From Gammaproteobacteria bacterium (GTDB taxonomy: Bacteria > Pseudomonadota > Gammaproteobacteria > Competibacterales > Competibacteraceae), in the NCBI GenBank assembly GCA_024235035.1, contig JACKNE010000008.1, positions 124,001 to 188,000 on the forward strand: DNA of 64,000 bases, given 5' to 3'. A program made the translations under genes and the position numbers. The notes beneath the pieces are model-generated. The model had not been told where the DNA came from and searched no databases. It saw only the letters and a program-made list of their open reading frames with translations. Positions 6,658 through 15,360 of the stretch are shown piece by piece; position 1 is the stretch's first letter, and each line of letters starts with the position of its first letter.

Positions 6658-9519
6658 TCACTCTCCTAGATCCGGTTCGCCGCAGTTGCGCAAGATCACC
6701 GCCCGCACCGCATCCCGCAGGCGCACCGCAGCCGACCAATCATCGCCGGTCGGTTGAACCGATGGCTCGACGATCACTTCCAGATGACCTCGACGGGGAA
6801 ACCAGGAACCCGCGCGTAAAATATCGCGCGCCCCGCGAATCGTCACCGGCGCCACTGGAACCCCGGCTTGGGCCGCCGCCATGAACGCGCCCATGCGGAA
6901 CGACAACAGGCCCGGCATCCGTTTGAAGGTTCCTTCCGGGAAAAAGCCCAACGATTGCCCAGCGTGGACCGCTTCGGCCACTTTACGCGCTTCGTCCACG
7001 CTACGCTGCACGTCGAACCGCTCGACGAACAAGGTGCCAACCCGTTGTAGCGGGCGCGCTAGCCAGCGGTTATCCAGTAACTCCCGCTTGGCGACATAAT
7101 GGAAATGGCGTGGAATCGCCGCCATCAGCACATAGGCATCCAGAAAGCTGGAATGATTGGCGACCAATACACACGGACCAGTGGGCAGATGTTCCAAACC
7201 GCGCACGGTCAGCGGTGTCCCGGTCAACTGCGCCAATAGCCAGGTCGCGCTTCGCGCCAGCGCCCAGCGCTGCCCGAGCCTTGGCAACATCATGATCCCC
7301 AACCAGGTGACCGGCGCCAACACCCCGAATGCGGCCCAGGCATACCCAGCAAATAGTCGTTCACCGACTCCCCGCGCCAGTCGCCGCAATTGCGCCCAAC
7401 CGCTCACCAACGCCATCCGCGTCAGTTGTAGCCACAACGCCCGATGACCGCGCCCCAACGCATCGCATTCATATAACTCCCGGACCGCCGCCCGGCGAAT
7501 CTTGCCGCTGGAAGTCTTCAGTACCGTGCGCGGCGGGGCCAATTGCACCGCATCCGGCGGCATCCCCAGTAAATCCACGCTGATATTCTGAATTTGCTGA
7601 CGTAGGCGTTCTCGTGCTTCCGGCTGGACAGCCCGCGTTTCAGCCACTACCACCAATCGTTCGCTGCCAGTACCCGGATCGTCACTGGCGAACACCGCTA
7701 CACAGCCCTTGCGGATACCGGGAATTTCGCCGACTGCCTGTTCCAATTCATAAGGATAGATATTGCGCCCGCCGCGAATAATCAAGTCCTTGACTCGACC
7801 CGTCAGATAGACATCGCCATCGGCCAGATAACCCCGGTCCCCGGAATCCAGCCAGTCATCGCCATGTGGAAACAACCGACCGGTCGCCGCCGCATTACGG
7901 TAATAACCAGCCGTCGCCGAGGGCCCCTTGAATTCCAGGCGTCCCTCCCGTCGATCCGGCAATTCGCGACCCTGTTCATCGACAATGCGGATTTGATGAT
8001 CAGGAATCGGCTGACCGCAGGCGGGAAATTGCAAGACATGCGCATCGTCCGGCGAGGCCAATTCGGCTTGGCCGCTCACCATGAACACTTCGCGGCGCAC
8101 TCGATCGATGACTGGACCCCGGTTCGGTGGCTGCAACGCCAATCCAACCGAACACTCGGCCAGTCCATAGACAGGCGCCATCGCTTCCCGCCGAAAACCA
8201 TAGCGCTCAAAACGGGCGATGAAGCGTTCCAAGGTCGCTGGGCTGACCGGTTCCGCACCGTTCAAGGCCATACGCCAGGTGCTTAGATCCAAACCTTCGA
8301 GGTCGTGATCCTGAATCGCGCGGACACACAGCTCATAGGCAAAATTGGGTGCAGCGGAAAGAGTACCGCGATGACGGTGAATCGCCCACAACCAACGAGC
8401 AGGCCGCGCCAGGAAGCTGAGCGGTGACATCACCACCAGTGGGAAAGCGTAATACAAGCTACCCAGGCAAGCGCCGATCAGCCCCATATCGTGGTAAAGC
8501 GGCAACCAGCTGATGAATACATCGTCGGCATGCGCTCCTACCCGTGGCCCCATAGCTCGCAGATTGGCTAGCAGGTTGGCATGGGTCAGCATCACTCCCT
8601 TGGGGTCGCCGGTGCTGCCCGAAGTGTATTGCAAAAAGGCCAGATCCTGGGTTTGGATCGCGGCGTCGCTCCACAATGTTGGCTCCCGCGCCAGTTCCTC
8701 GGCGGTGACGATATGCTGCAAGCACTCCACCTGTGCCTGGAGCAACCGCGCCACCAGCTTGGCTTCAGGAACGGTAATCAACACGACGGTCCCCGCATTG
8801 CTCAGCAACCGCGCGTGACGGCGCAAGTGCTCCTCGATTTGGGCGGGACGCACCGGCGGATAGATCGGCACCGGCACACCGCCGGCTAGCAGGATGCCAA
8901 AGAAACTGAAGAAGTATTCAGCGCTGGTGGGTAACATGATGGCCACGGTCTGGCCCGATTGCAGCCCACGCGTGCGTAACCCGGTCGCCAAGGCCCGCGC
9001 GCGCTGGCGTAGGTCGGCGTAGGTGAAGGTATGGTCGATTTGGTCATGCGCGCCATAAATCTGGATAGCCACCCGATCCGGGTGGGTTTCGCTATGCCAA
9101 TCGAGCACTTCGGGCAGAGTGGTGGCGCGGGTTGGCGCATCGACAGTGGATCGGTCCACCGTGGGCGTCAGTGGCTCAACCACGGCGATGGACTCCACGG
9201 ATTCGCCACGCGCCTGCTGAATGAGTTCCAGCAGGTCGCGTGGCGTTTCGACCATGAGAACCTGCTCATCCAGTCGAATCTGGAAGGTCTTTTCGATACG
9301 CTGCAACAACTCGGTACGCGCCAGACTGTCTAGCGCCAAATCGCGATCGACATGGCTATCGAGTGAGAGCCCCTCGACAGCACGCTCCGACTGGCGGATT
9401 TCCAGAAGCAGTTCGCGCAGCAGAGTGAGTAGGTGGGTCGCGGTATCCTCGATAGCGTTCGGAGTAGGAAAAGCGGCCGTTTCAGCAGAGGTAGGCAGTC
9501 CATCACGATCGGAAGGCAT
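6658..9519 (-). CDS. Three-domain protein: acyl carrier, acyl-AMP ligase, PlsC acyltransferase
   Basis: A 953-residue fusion. Residues about 25-105 form an acyl-carrier domain with the phosphopantetheine attachment motif DLALDSLA (Ser65). About 120-700 is an ANL-superfamily adenylating enzyme with YTSGSTGDPKGVMLTHAN, YGLAE and a terminal KTSSGKIRR lysine motif, close to fatty-acyl-AMP ligases. About 740-950 is a PlsC-type acyltransferase with NHSSFLDAY (the HX4D catalytic motif) and FPEGTF. The set suggests activation of a fatty acid, loading onto its own carrier arm, and transfer to a lysophospholipid or other acceptor. It converges on the exosortase-associated acyltransferase gene. A role in lipid modification linked to that system is inference; the domain calls are solid. 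Confidence 0.92.
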   Translation of the reverse strand: MPSDRDGLPTSAETAAFPTPNAIEDTATHLLTLLRELLLEIRQSERAVEGLSLDSHVDRDLALDSLARTELLQRIEKTFQIRLDEQVLMVETPRDLLELIQQARGESVESIAVVEPLTPTVDRSTVDAPTRATTLPEVLDWHSETHPDRVAIQIYGAHDQIDHTFTYADLRQRARALATGLRTRGLQSGQTVAIMLPTSAEYFFSFFGILLAGGVPVPIYPPVRPAQIEEHLRRHARLLSNAGTVVLITVPEAKLVARLLQAQVECLQHIVTAEELAREPTLWSDAAIQTQDLAFLQYTSGSTGDPKGVMLTHANLLANLRAMGPRVGAHADDVFISWLPLYHDMGLIGACLGSLYYAFPLVVMSPLSFLARPARWLWAIHRHRGTLSAAPNFAYELCVRAIQDHDLEGLDLSTWRMALNGAEPVSPATLERFIARFERYGFRREAMAPVYGLAECSVGLALQPPNRGPVIDRVRREVFMVSGQAELASPDDAHVLQFPACGQPIPDHQIRIVDEQGRELPDRREGRLEFKGPSATAGYYRNAAATGRLFPHGDDWLDSGDRGYLADGDVYLTGRVKDLIIRGGRNIYPYELEQAVGEIPGIRKGCVAVFASDDPGTGSERLVVVAETRAVQPEARERLRQQIQNISVDLLGMPPDAVQLAPPRTVLKTSSGKIRRAAVRELYECDALGRGHRALWLQLTRMALVSGWAQLRRLARGVGERLFAGYAWAAFGVLAPVTWLGIMMLPRLGQRWALARSATWLLAQLTGTPLTVRGLEHLPTGPCVLVANHSSFLDAYVLMAAIPRHFHYVAKRELLDNRWLARPLQRVGTLFVERFDVQRSVDEARKVAEAVHAGQSLGFFPEGTFKRMPGLLSFRMGAFMAAAQAGVPVAPVTIRGARDILRAGSWFPRRGHLEVIVEPSVQPTGDDWSAAVRLRDAVRAVILRNCGEPDLGE

Positions 9520-9589
9520 AGCGGCGGTCCGTAGGGTGGTGAGGATTTGGCCGACAACCTGCTTTGGGTTATCGGCATCTTAACCTGAC

Positions 9590-9603
9590 ATTCTAGCTAG
9601 AAT
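9590..9603. promoter_or_regulatory. 14-bp perfect palindrome in a divergent promoter region
   Basis: ATTCTAGCTAGAAT is self-complementary over all 14 bases and lies in the 167-bp gap between the divergent ACP-ligase-PlsC and FimV-like genes, 71 bp upstream of the former's start. The size and position suit a dimeric repressor operator. The regulator is unknown. Confidence 0.35.
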
Positions 9604-9686
9604 AGAGTGAATATAGCGCGCCACATCGGCGATGGCCAAGCTGGTTTTGCCATGATGCCTGCTGATTCTATAGAGGATATCTGTTC

Positions 9687-11951
9687 ATGATGCGTCAATT
9701 GTTTCGCTGGGGGCTGGCTTTGTGGCTGTGGGGTCCGCTCAGCGCCCTGGCGTTGGAAGTCAGTGAAATCCAGGTCCAATCGGCATTGAATCAACTATTC
9801 GATGCCACGATTCCCTTGCCCACCCTGGCCCCTGAGGATATCAGCAAGGTTTCGGTCAAGGTCGCTTCGCCGGCGATGTTTGGGGAATTCGGTCTGGAGC
9901 AAACTTCATCCCTGGAAAACCTGGTTTTCTCGATTCAATACGACGAGGAGAGTCAGGTTTACGTCAAGGTCATCTCGACCCAACCGATCCGTGAGCCATC
10001 GCTGGCGTTGCTATTGGAATTTGGCTGGCCGCGTGGCAAGACCTTTCGCGAGTTCACCGTGTTGCTTGATCCAGTCAAACGGCTAGCCCAACGTCCCGGT
10101 GGGCGAACCAAGACGATTCTCAGCGAGCCTGCTGTCACCGTGACGAAAACAACCGCAATGGCGACAGCTGAGACTCACGGAACGCCGCCGGAGGCATCCC
10201 TGCTCCCAGTGGAAGCATCCGCCACGTCGCCGATCGATCAGCCCGATAAGCTTTATGGCCCAGTCGCGCCTGGTGAAGGGCTGTGGGGGATCGCCCTCAA
10301 GCTCCGCCCCGACGGAATTACCCGTGAACAGATGATGCAGGCCCTGTTTAAAGCGAATCCCCAGGCTTTTTCCAGCATAGGCATCGATGGTCTCAAGATC
10401 GGCACCACGTTGCGAGTGCCGAGCTACCGGGAAATTGCCGATTTGACCGGTTCCCCAGTCGCCTTGCGGTTAGCAGCCGTGGAACAATCAGCGATAGCAG
10501 TGCAGTCAACGAATACTGCTCCACCTCAGTCTGATAGTGCCGCGAAAGTACCGGAGAAATCCACAACCAGCGATCCACAAGTGTTTCCTTTGACGCCAAC
10601 ACTGCCTCTGGAACCGGTGACGCTCATTGAGCCTCCCACTCCTGCAACATCTGAAACGACCACCGCCCTCACCCCTGATCCGTCTCACCCCGAGAGTGAG
10701 AAGAGCATGTCGGCTGAATCGGCCTCTACCATTGCTATCCCCGAACCCGAACCGGAGTCGAAGCCGGAGTTGAAATCGGAAGTGGTCCAAACAACTGATC
10801 CTGAACTAGGATCGGAGCCGGAACCGGTATCAAAACCAGCGCTGGCCCAAGCACCTGAGCCGGAGTCTGAACCTGAGCCCGAGCCGGAGTTGAAATCGGA
10901 ACTGGTCCAAGCACCCGAACCCGAATCTAAACCAGAAGCGGCTCAAGCACCCGAACCCGAATCTAAACCAGAAGCGGATCAAGCACCTGAACCCGAATCT
11001 AAACCAGAAGCAGCCCAAGCACCCGAACCCGAATCTAAACCAGAAGCGGTCACAGTCACAATATTCAAACCCGAGACGATGCCATCTCAATCAGACTCGG
11101 TATTTCTGGAGCCGGCTTCGGCGATTCCGTTACTGTCTTTAGTCGCTTCGGAAATTACGGCAGCGGCGACTCAAGCACGAATGGCGATCATTTCCAAATA
11201 CCAAACTCCAACGCAACCCGTGACTGGCTCTGTAGCATCAACAACCGACGCTGGCGTCACCGAGGATTTACCAAGAATCGAATCACCCGAGGTTTTGCCA
11301 ACAACCGAACCGCCGGTCCTAAAATCCTCCATCGATACATCGCTTGACGAACGACCCGCACTACCGGAATCGACGGAAACATCGCCTGACGAACGATCTG
11401 TAGAAGCGCCTACCACTCCCGAACCAGAGTTGGAAACAGAATCCGCTGAAACACCACCCAGCAAATCGCTAACCGAAGTGGCGCATTCTGAAGCTCCGGT
11501 AACGGAGTCGGCTGAAAAGCCATCACTTCCTGAGCCACCACCCATACCACCCACCAACTTAGCTGAGCGGATATCAAGCGAATCGTCGGTGACGAAATCG
11601 GATCAATCTGCTTCACCCATATACAAGGGAGGCGATGAATATGGCCCGGTCTCAGCGAACGAACGGCTGTGGAATGTCGCAAACAAAGTCAGCCCTGACC
11701 CGAGTATTGACCGGGAAACCATGATGAAGGCGCTGTTCATGGCCAATCCCCAATCCTTTTCCAAGTCCAGCATGGATTATCTGAAAGAAGGGGCCATGTT
11801 GCGGATTCCTACCTTGCGAGAAATCGTTAAATACACGGGTTCCAGCGCGGCGCAACAGTTACTGAAACAACAACAGGCGACTGATGCCCCAAAGGTGGTT
11901 GAACCCACAGAGGGGAAGACTGAAGACTCGACACCCAGCGACAGCTTCTGA
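9687..11951 (+). CDS. FimV-like pilus/polar hub protein with two LysM-like modules and Pro-Glu repeats
   Basis: A 754-residue protein. Residues 1-22 are a signal peptide (ending SALA); about 23-130 is the FimV N-terminal domain (LEVSEIQVQSALNQLFDA, then LLEFGWPRGKTFREFTVLLDP). Two copies of a LysM-like FimV module occur, about 190-250 and 650-710, each starting YGPV and containing LW, MM-ALF-ANP and LRxP. Between them is a long acidic, Pro/Ser/Thr/Glu-rich linker that includes a 36-bp tandem repeat. FimV proteins bind peptidoglycan and support type IV pili and pole organisation; classical FimV also has a membrane segment and cytoplasmic TPRs, which are absent here. The gene may act with PilU and the FimX-like protein encoded elsewhere in the window. 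Confidence 0.85.
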   Translation: MMRQLFRWGLALWLWGPLSALALEVSEIQVQSALNQLFDATIPLPTLAPEDISKVSVKVASPAMFGEFGLEQTSSLENLVFSIQYDEESQVYVKVISTQPIREPSLALLLEFGWPRGKTFREFTVLLDPVKRLAQRPGGRTKTILSEPAVTVTKTTAMATAETHGTPPEASLLPVEASATSPIDQPDKLYGPVAPGEGLWGIALKLRPDGITREQMMQALFKANPQAFSSIGIDGLKIGTTLRVPSYREIADLTGSPVALRLAAVEQSAIAVQSTNTAPPQSDSAAKVPEKSTTSDPQVFPLTPTLPLEPVTLIEPPTPATSETTTALTPDPSHPESEKSMSAESASTIAIPEPEPESKPELKSEVVQTTDPELGSEPEPVSKPALAQAPEPESEPEPEPELKSELVQAPEPESKPEAAQAPEPESKPEADQAPEPESKPEAAQAPEPESKPEAVTVTIFKPETMPSQSDSVFLEPASAIPLLSLVASEITAAATQARMAIISKYQTPTQPVTGSVASTTDAGVTEDLPRIESPEVLPTTEPPVLKSSIDTSLDERPALPESTETSPDERSVEAPTTPEPELETESAETPPSKSLTEVAHSEAPVTESAEKPSLPEPPPIPPTNLAERISSESSVTKSDQSASPIYKGGDEYGPVSANERLWNVANKVSPDPSIDRETMMKALFMANPQSFSKSSMDYLKEGAMLRIPTLREIVKYTGSSAAQQLLKQQQATDAPKVVEPTEGKTEDSTPSDSF
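10911..11052 (+). repeat. 36-bp in-frame tandem repeat, about 4 copies
   Basis: Units begin at 10911, 10947, 10983 and 11019 and each encodes the 12-residue block APEPESKPEAAQ, with small changes (A/D at one position). A looser version of the unit precedes it from about 10740. High nucleotide identity between units shows recent expansion by slippage or recombination, so copy number may vary between strains. Confidence 0.9.
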
Positions 11952-12098
11952 AAAGAAATCGCCAATCACTAGAGTCATGGGAACGCCGCCCGGCGCGTCA
12001 AATTTCCCGGCGCGCGGCGGTTTCTCCTTGCCAAGAGCAGTAGGAGATTTGCTACCAGGCGCGATGACAGCCCGCCCAGACGCGTTTATTTTCCCCCT

Positions 12099-12752
12099 TC
12101 AACGCCAATAAAAGTCCAGCCGAGACTGACGGGAATCTCTGACCTGCACCGTTCGTCGTTGGGTCTGATGTAACGCACTGACTTCGATACGGTAAGCGCC
12201 GGGCGGCAGTTGAGCGAAGAACCAAGGGCCTTGTGATTCAACCTCGAGGATGCTTTTGCTGTGTGCGTCCATAATGTGGACCCGGACATCGGCCAAGTAA
12301 TCGCCTTCGCCCTGCATTGCAAACAACAGGCGCAGATTAAACTGGCCGGACAAAGCATTGAGTTCCGCACGCTCGCTTTCGCCCACCCCTCCCGAGATGT
12401 AACGAACGCCTTGATGCTCCTGAATCTGGTTGCTTAGTGGCCGCCAACCACTAGGCACGCGATTTTCCTGCCAATCCGCCTCGGAAGAAAACCGGCCTGG
12501 ATCGGGATAGGGAGCAGTCCGCGGCGATGTCCGCGAGGCGGAATCGCCCGACCCCGGTTGAGAGTAGAGCTGGATACCTCCACCAGGCGATGATGGCTGC
12601 TGTGGCGAGCCGTACAAAGGAGGAGGCTCTTGTGGTAGTGGGCTGTACGTCGGCGAGTCGCGATAGGTTTGTTGCGCGTCGACTGGTAGGATCAATCCAC
12701 TACTCAGCACCAACATAATCGTTGTTAGGCTCATCGTGCGCATCACGGCCAT
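12099..12752 (-). CDS. Secreted protein with C-terminal carboxypeptidase-regulatory-like domain
   Basis: A 217-residue protein with an N-terminal signal peptide (SLTTIMLVLSSGLILPVDA, cut near residue 26). It continues with a Pro/Ser/Gln/Gly-rich linker (about 30-95), and the C-terminal 90 residues resemble a beta-sandwich of the carboxypeptidase-regulatory type: VRVHIMDAHSK, then GPWFFAQLPPGAYRIEVSA. Such domains bind surfaces or act as structural spacers. It is transcribed convergently to the FimV-like gene and divergently from the response regulator. Export is well supported; the function is not recognised. Confidence 0.65.
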   Translation of the reverse strand: MAVMRTMSLTTIMLVLSSGLILPVDAQQTYRDSPTYSPLPQEPPPLYGSPQQPSSPGGGIQLYSQPGSGDSASRTSPRTAPYPDPGRFSSEADWQENRVPSGWRPLSNQIQEHQGVRYISGGVGESERAELNALSGQFNLRLLFAMQGEGDYLADVRVHIMDAHSKSILEVESQGPWFFAQLPPGAYRIEVSALHQTQRRTVQVRDSRQSRLDFYWR

Positions 12753-13171
12753 CTCAATCTCCTCACAGAGTCATGTTAGGGATGCCAGCTGGACTTAATC
12801 TCTACGGTTTAGAGATATACAGAGTATAGAATTGGCGACAATATCAAAAACTCAATTTGTCGTCATAGCCGCTTCGATCCTACGGCAAGTCACTCTTTGT
12901 CGATCGACGATCACTTGAATCAAATTTACCTAGCATTACCAAGTCTGAATGGGTTAGATCGCCTAATCATCGCCGAGAAAACCAGGTAAACCATACTATG
13001 GTTCGTTCTATTCGCAGCGCACGGCACGATGGTCATGTGCCGACTACGCTCATTAACAAGAAAGCATGCGCACCTGCCTAAATAGCAGTATCCGTGACAA
13101 ACGTTCTTTCCGCCCATGAATCCTGCTAATCTGTTCAAAATATAGTCCGGCCCGGAGAGCCTGGAGGATCC
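12753..13171. other. 419-bp divergent intergenic region
   Basis: It separates the secreted-protein gene (minus) from the response-regulator gene (plus). I find no convincing gene; only frames under 30 codons lack support. A short inverted repeat (CGACAA at 12836, TTGTCG at 12857) and an AT-rich TATA-like stretch near 12816-12830 are the only structure seen. The response-regulator ribosome site is the GGAGG just before 13172. Confidence 0.5.
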
Positions 13172-14260
13172 ATGCCAGTCCGACACGTCCTTGTGGTAGA
13201 TGATTCCAAGTCCGCACGCTTGATGCTGCGTAAAATGTTGCAGAGCTTTGGCATGACCGTGGACACCGCAGAATCCGCTGAGGAAGCGCTGAACTATCTG
13301 CGCGACCGACAACCGGATGCGATTTTCATGGATCACACCATGCCCGGTATGGATGGTTTGACCGCTGTACAGCAGATCAAGAATAACCCAACGACGGCTG
13401 CAATCCCCGTCGCGATGTATACCTCCAGGGATGAGCCTGCCTATCTGAAAGAAGCCCGAGCAACCGGCGCCATCGACGTACTCACCAAACCGGCCATGCC
13501 GGAAATGCTGGGCGTACTTCTCGAACGGATGCATCAGGCGCTTGATACCGCTCAGGCGCCGATCACTGTATCCGCACCTGAGAGTGGCGGAACTGTGTCG
13601 GCTGAGTGGGTCGAGAAGATCGTTGTCGATAAGGCAGAGTCAGTCATCTATGACGCTATCGAATCCCAAGTGCTACCGCTGCTCAATGATGTCATCGCCA
13701 AACTGCGCCAGGAAATGAGCGCCAACCAAGCGAAGATCAACCAAGCTGCTGAGCAGATTTGCCGAGAACAGCTTGCAACCTGGCAACCACCCTTGCGCGA
13801 CTCTGTCAATTCGCCACTGACCGAAGAAGCGATAGAGGCACAGATACTTCCCTGGCTGGACCGACGCTTGGAAACATTCCAAAGCCAGGAGCGGCTCAAG
13901 CTTGAAGAACTCGTGCAGGATGTAGCGACGCAGATTTGCAAGGACCAATTACATGAGTTGTCCGAGCGGTTGGTGCGACAGTTGAGCACTCGGTTTGCCG
14001 AAGCGGTGCGTAAAGCGGCTTCGACGGCCCGGGAAGCAGCAATTGAGGCTGCTCAGGAAATAGTACGGGAAGTTCCATCAATGCCAAGAGAAACGCCTAC
14101 GATCCGCTCCGAAACGGAAGATAGCGCTGCTGCTGAACGCGCAGCCCATCAATTCTGGGTGGATACGCGGCGTGATCTAGGGCGGCGTATTTATTGGGCG
14201 GCGGGCTGTGCAGCAGCAGTCGGTATCGGGGCGGCATTGTTGGTTTATGGGCTACGCTGA
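13172..14260 (+). CDS. Response regulator with long helical linker and C-terminal membrane anchor
   Basis: A 362-residue protein. Residues 1-120 are a CheY-type receiver: acidic pocket VVDDSKS, phospho-acceptor Asp in IFMDHTMPGMDG (about residue 54), a Thr/Ser in AMYTSRD and Lys in LTKPA. No DNA-binding or enzymatic output domain follows. Instead there is a long Glu/Gln/Ala-rich helical region (about 150-325) and a single C-terminal membrane helix (IYWAAGCAAAVGIGAALLVYGL, about 338-359). The anchor would leave the receiver in the cytoplasm. It is first of a probable operon with a membrane coiled-coil protein (68 nt on) and SrfB. A scaffold or adaptor role is inference. Confidence 0.85.
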   Translation: MPVRHVLVVDDSKSARLMLRKMLQSFGMTVDTAESAEEALNYLRDRQPDAIFMDHTMPGMDGLTAVQQIKNNPTTAAIPVAMYTSRDEPAYLKEARATGAIDVLTKPAMPEMLGVLLERMHQALDTAQAPITVSAPESGGTVSAEWVEKIVVDKAESVIYDAIESQVLPLLNDVIAKLRQEMSANQAKINQAAEQICREQLATWQPPLRDSVNSPLTEEAIEAQILPWLDRRLETFQSQERLKLEELVQDVATQICKDQLHELSERLVRQLSTRFAEAVRKAASTAREAAIEAAQEIVREVPSMPRETPTIRSETEDSAAAERAAHQFWVDTRRDLGRRIYWAAGCAAAVGIGAALLVYGLR

Positions 14261-14328
14261 GGCACCGACCGACGCTTCAGACGCTGAACGACCAGGATGG
14301 AAATTGATAAATTACAAGTGGATTTAGC

Positions 14329-15333
14329 ATGATGGCAGACATCGTCTATTTAATCATTGGCATGATCGCTGGGTTGGTGGTAGGTGGTGTAGTAATTTAT
14401 TTGTTACCCTACCAAACTCTGCGCAAAACCCACGAGCAACTACAGGTCGAACTGGCGGAAGTACAAACGCAAAACGGTGTGTTACAAGCCAGCCTGCTTG
14501 AAGAACAGTCGAAAAGTTATCAAGGCCGCCAAACTCTGCTGGGACGACAAAAACGTCTTGAGCACGACTTGGCCGAAGCGAGCGAGCGTCAAGCCGAGTC
14601 GGAGCGACAATATGCTGAATTCAAGGAACAGGGTAGGCAACAGTTGCAAGCACAGCAGCAGGAAGTCGAGAAAGTGCGTGAAACCATGACCCAACTGGAA
14701 CAGGACCGGGCGGCGCTACAGGATCGTTTCGCCCAGAAAGGCGTTGAGTGGGATGAGGAGCGACAAAGCCTGTTCTTACTCAATGGCCAACTTGAGGATC
14801 AAGTACAGGGGCTGCGTCAGGAGAAAACCCAGCTAAGCGCTCGGCTGGACCAGCAGCAGGAGAGCTGGGAACGCGAGCGGCTGGATTTGCAGATTCAAGT
14901 GAACACCTTGGAGGACAATCTAACCCTGCAAAGAGCGCTCGCCATCCAAGGATTTTCACCCGACAACGAACACTTGACGAAGCAACTACGGGCAGAAGCA
15001 GCAACGGAATTGAGCCGGCAACGCACAGCCTGGGAGGAAGAACGTCAACATTTTCAGGAACAGCTCGAGCGCTTGCAAGCGGAGCGGCGCTCACTGCGCA
15101 ATCGCCTGGAGAGCCAGGCGGAATCGGCGAAAAGTGATGACTCAGCTGTTGCAGAGCAAGAAATGAGAAGCCTGCGCCGACAGTTGGCGGAAGCCCAACA
15201 GGATTACCAAAGCCTCAAGAAAACCCTAGCGGAACGCGATTATCAATCCGAACAAGAGCGCGGTGCGCTGGAAACGGAAATCGAACAGCTGATGGAGCGG
15301 TTGCTGCGTATGCAAAGCGAGCGGGCCAGTTAG
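14329..15333 (+). CDS. Membrane-anchored coiled-coil protein, unrecognised
   Basis: A 334-residue protein with one N-terminal membrane helix (IVYLIIGMIAGLVVGGVVIYLL, about 5-26), then an almost uninterrupted Glu/Gln/Arg/Leu-rich coiled coil to the end. There is no catalytic motif. The topology resembles RmuC or DUF1043/YhcB N-termini, but no RmuC nuclease domain is present. It lies between a membrane-anchored response regulator and SrfB, with the SrfB start 27 nt downstream, so it is probably co-transcribed. It could tether or organise the actin-fold SrfB protein at the membrane; this is inference. Confidence 0.75.
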   Translation: MMADIVYLIIGMIAGLVVGGVVIYLLPYQTLRKTHEQLQVELAEVQTQNGVLQASLLEEQSKSYQGRQTLLGRQKRLEHDLAEASERQAESERQYAEFKEQGRQQLQAQQQEVEKVRETMTQLEQDRAALQDRFAQKGVEWDEERQSLFLLNGQLEDQVQGLRQEKTQLSARLDQQQESWERERLDLQIQVNTLEDNLTLQRALAIQGFSPDNEHLTKQLRAEAATELSRQRTAWEEERQHFQEQLERLQAERRSLRNRLESQAESAKSDDSAVAEQEMRSLRRQLAEAQQDYQSLKKTLAERDYQSEQERGALETEIEQLMERLLRMQSERAS

Positions 15334-15360
15334 CAACACGGACAAGCCAAGGGAGGAGAC

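Noticed and set aside
10911..11052. CRISPR-like regular repeats
   Set aside because: The 36-bp units are contiguous with no spacers and are translated in frame; they are protein-coding tandem repeats.
11981..12026. Terminator after the FimV-like gene
   Set aside because: The GC-rich arms pair imperfectly (6 bp plus a bulge), with CCCGGCGCG repeated directly, and only a short T-run follows; too weak to call.
12926..13534. 202-codon open frame on the minus strand
   Set aside because: It overlaps the receiver domain of the response regulator on the opposite strand; the motifs are on the plus strand, and the frame has no family features.
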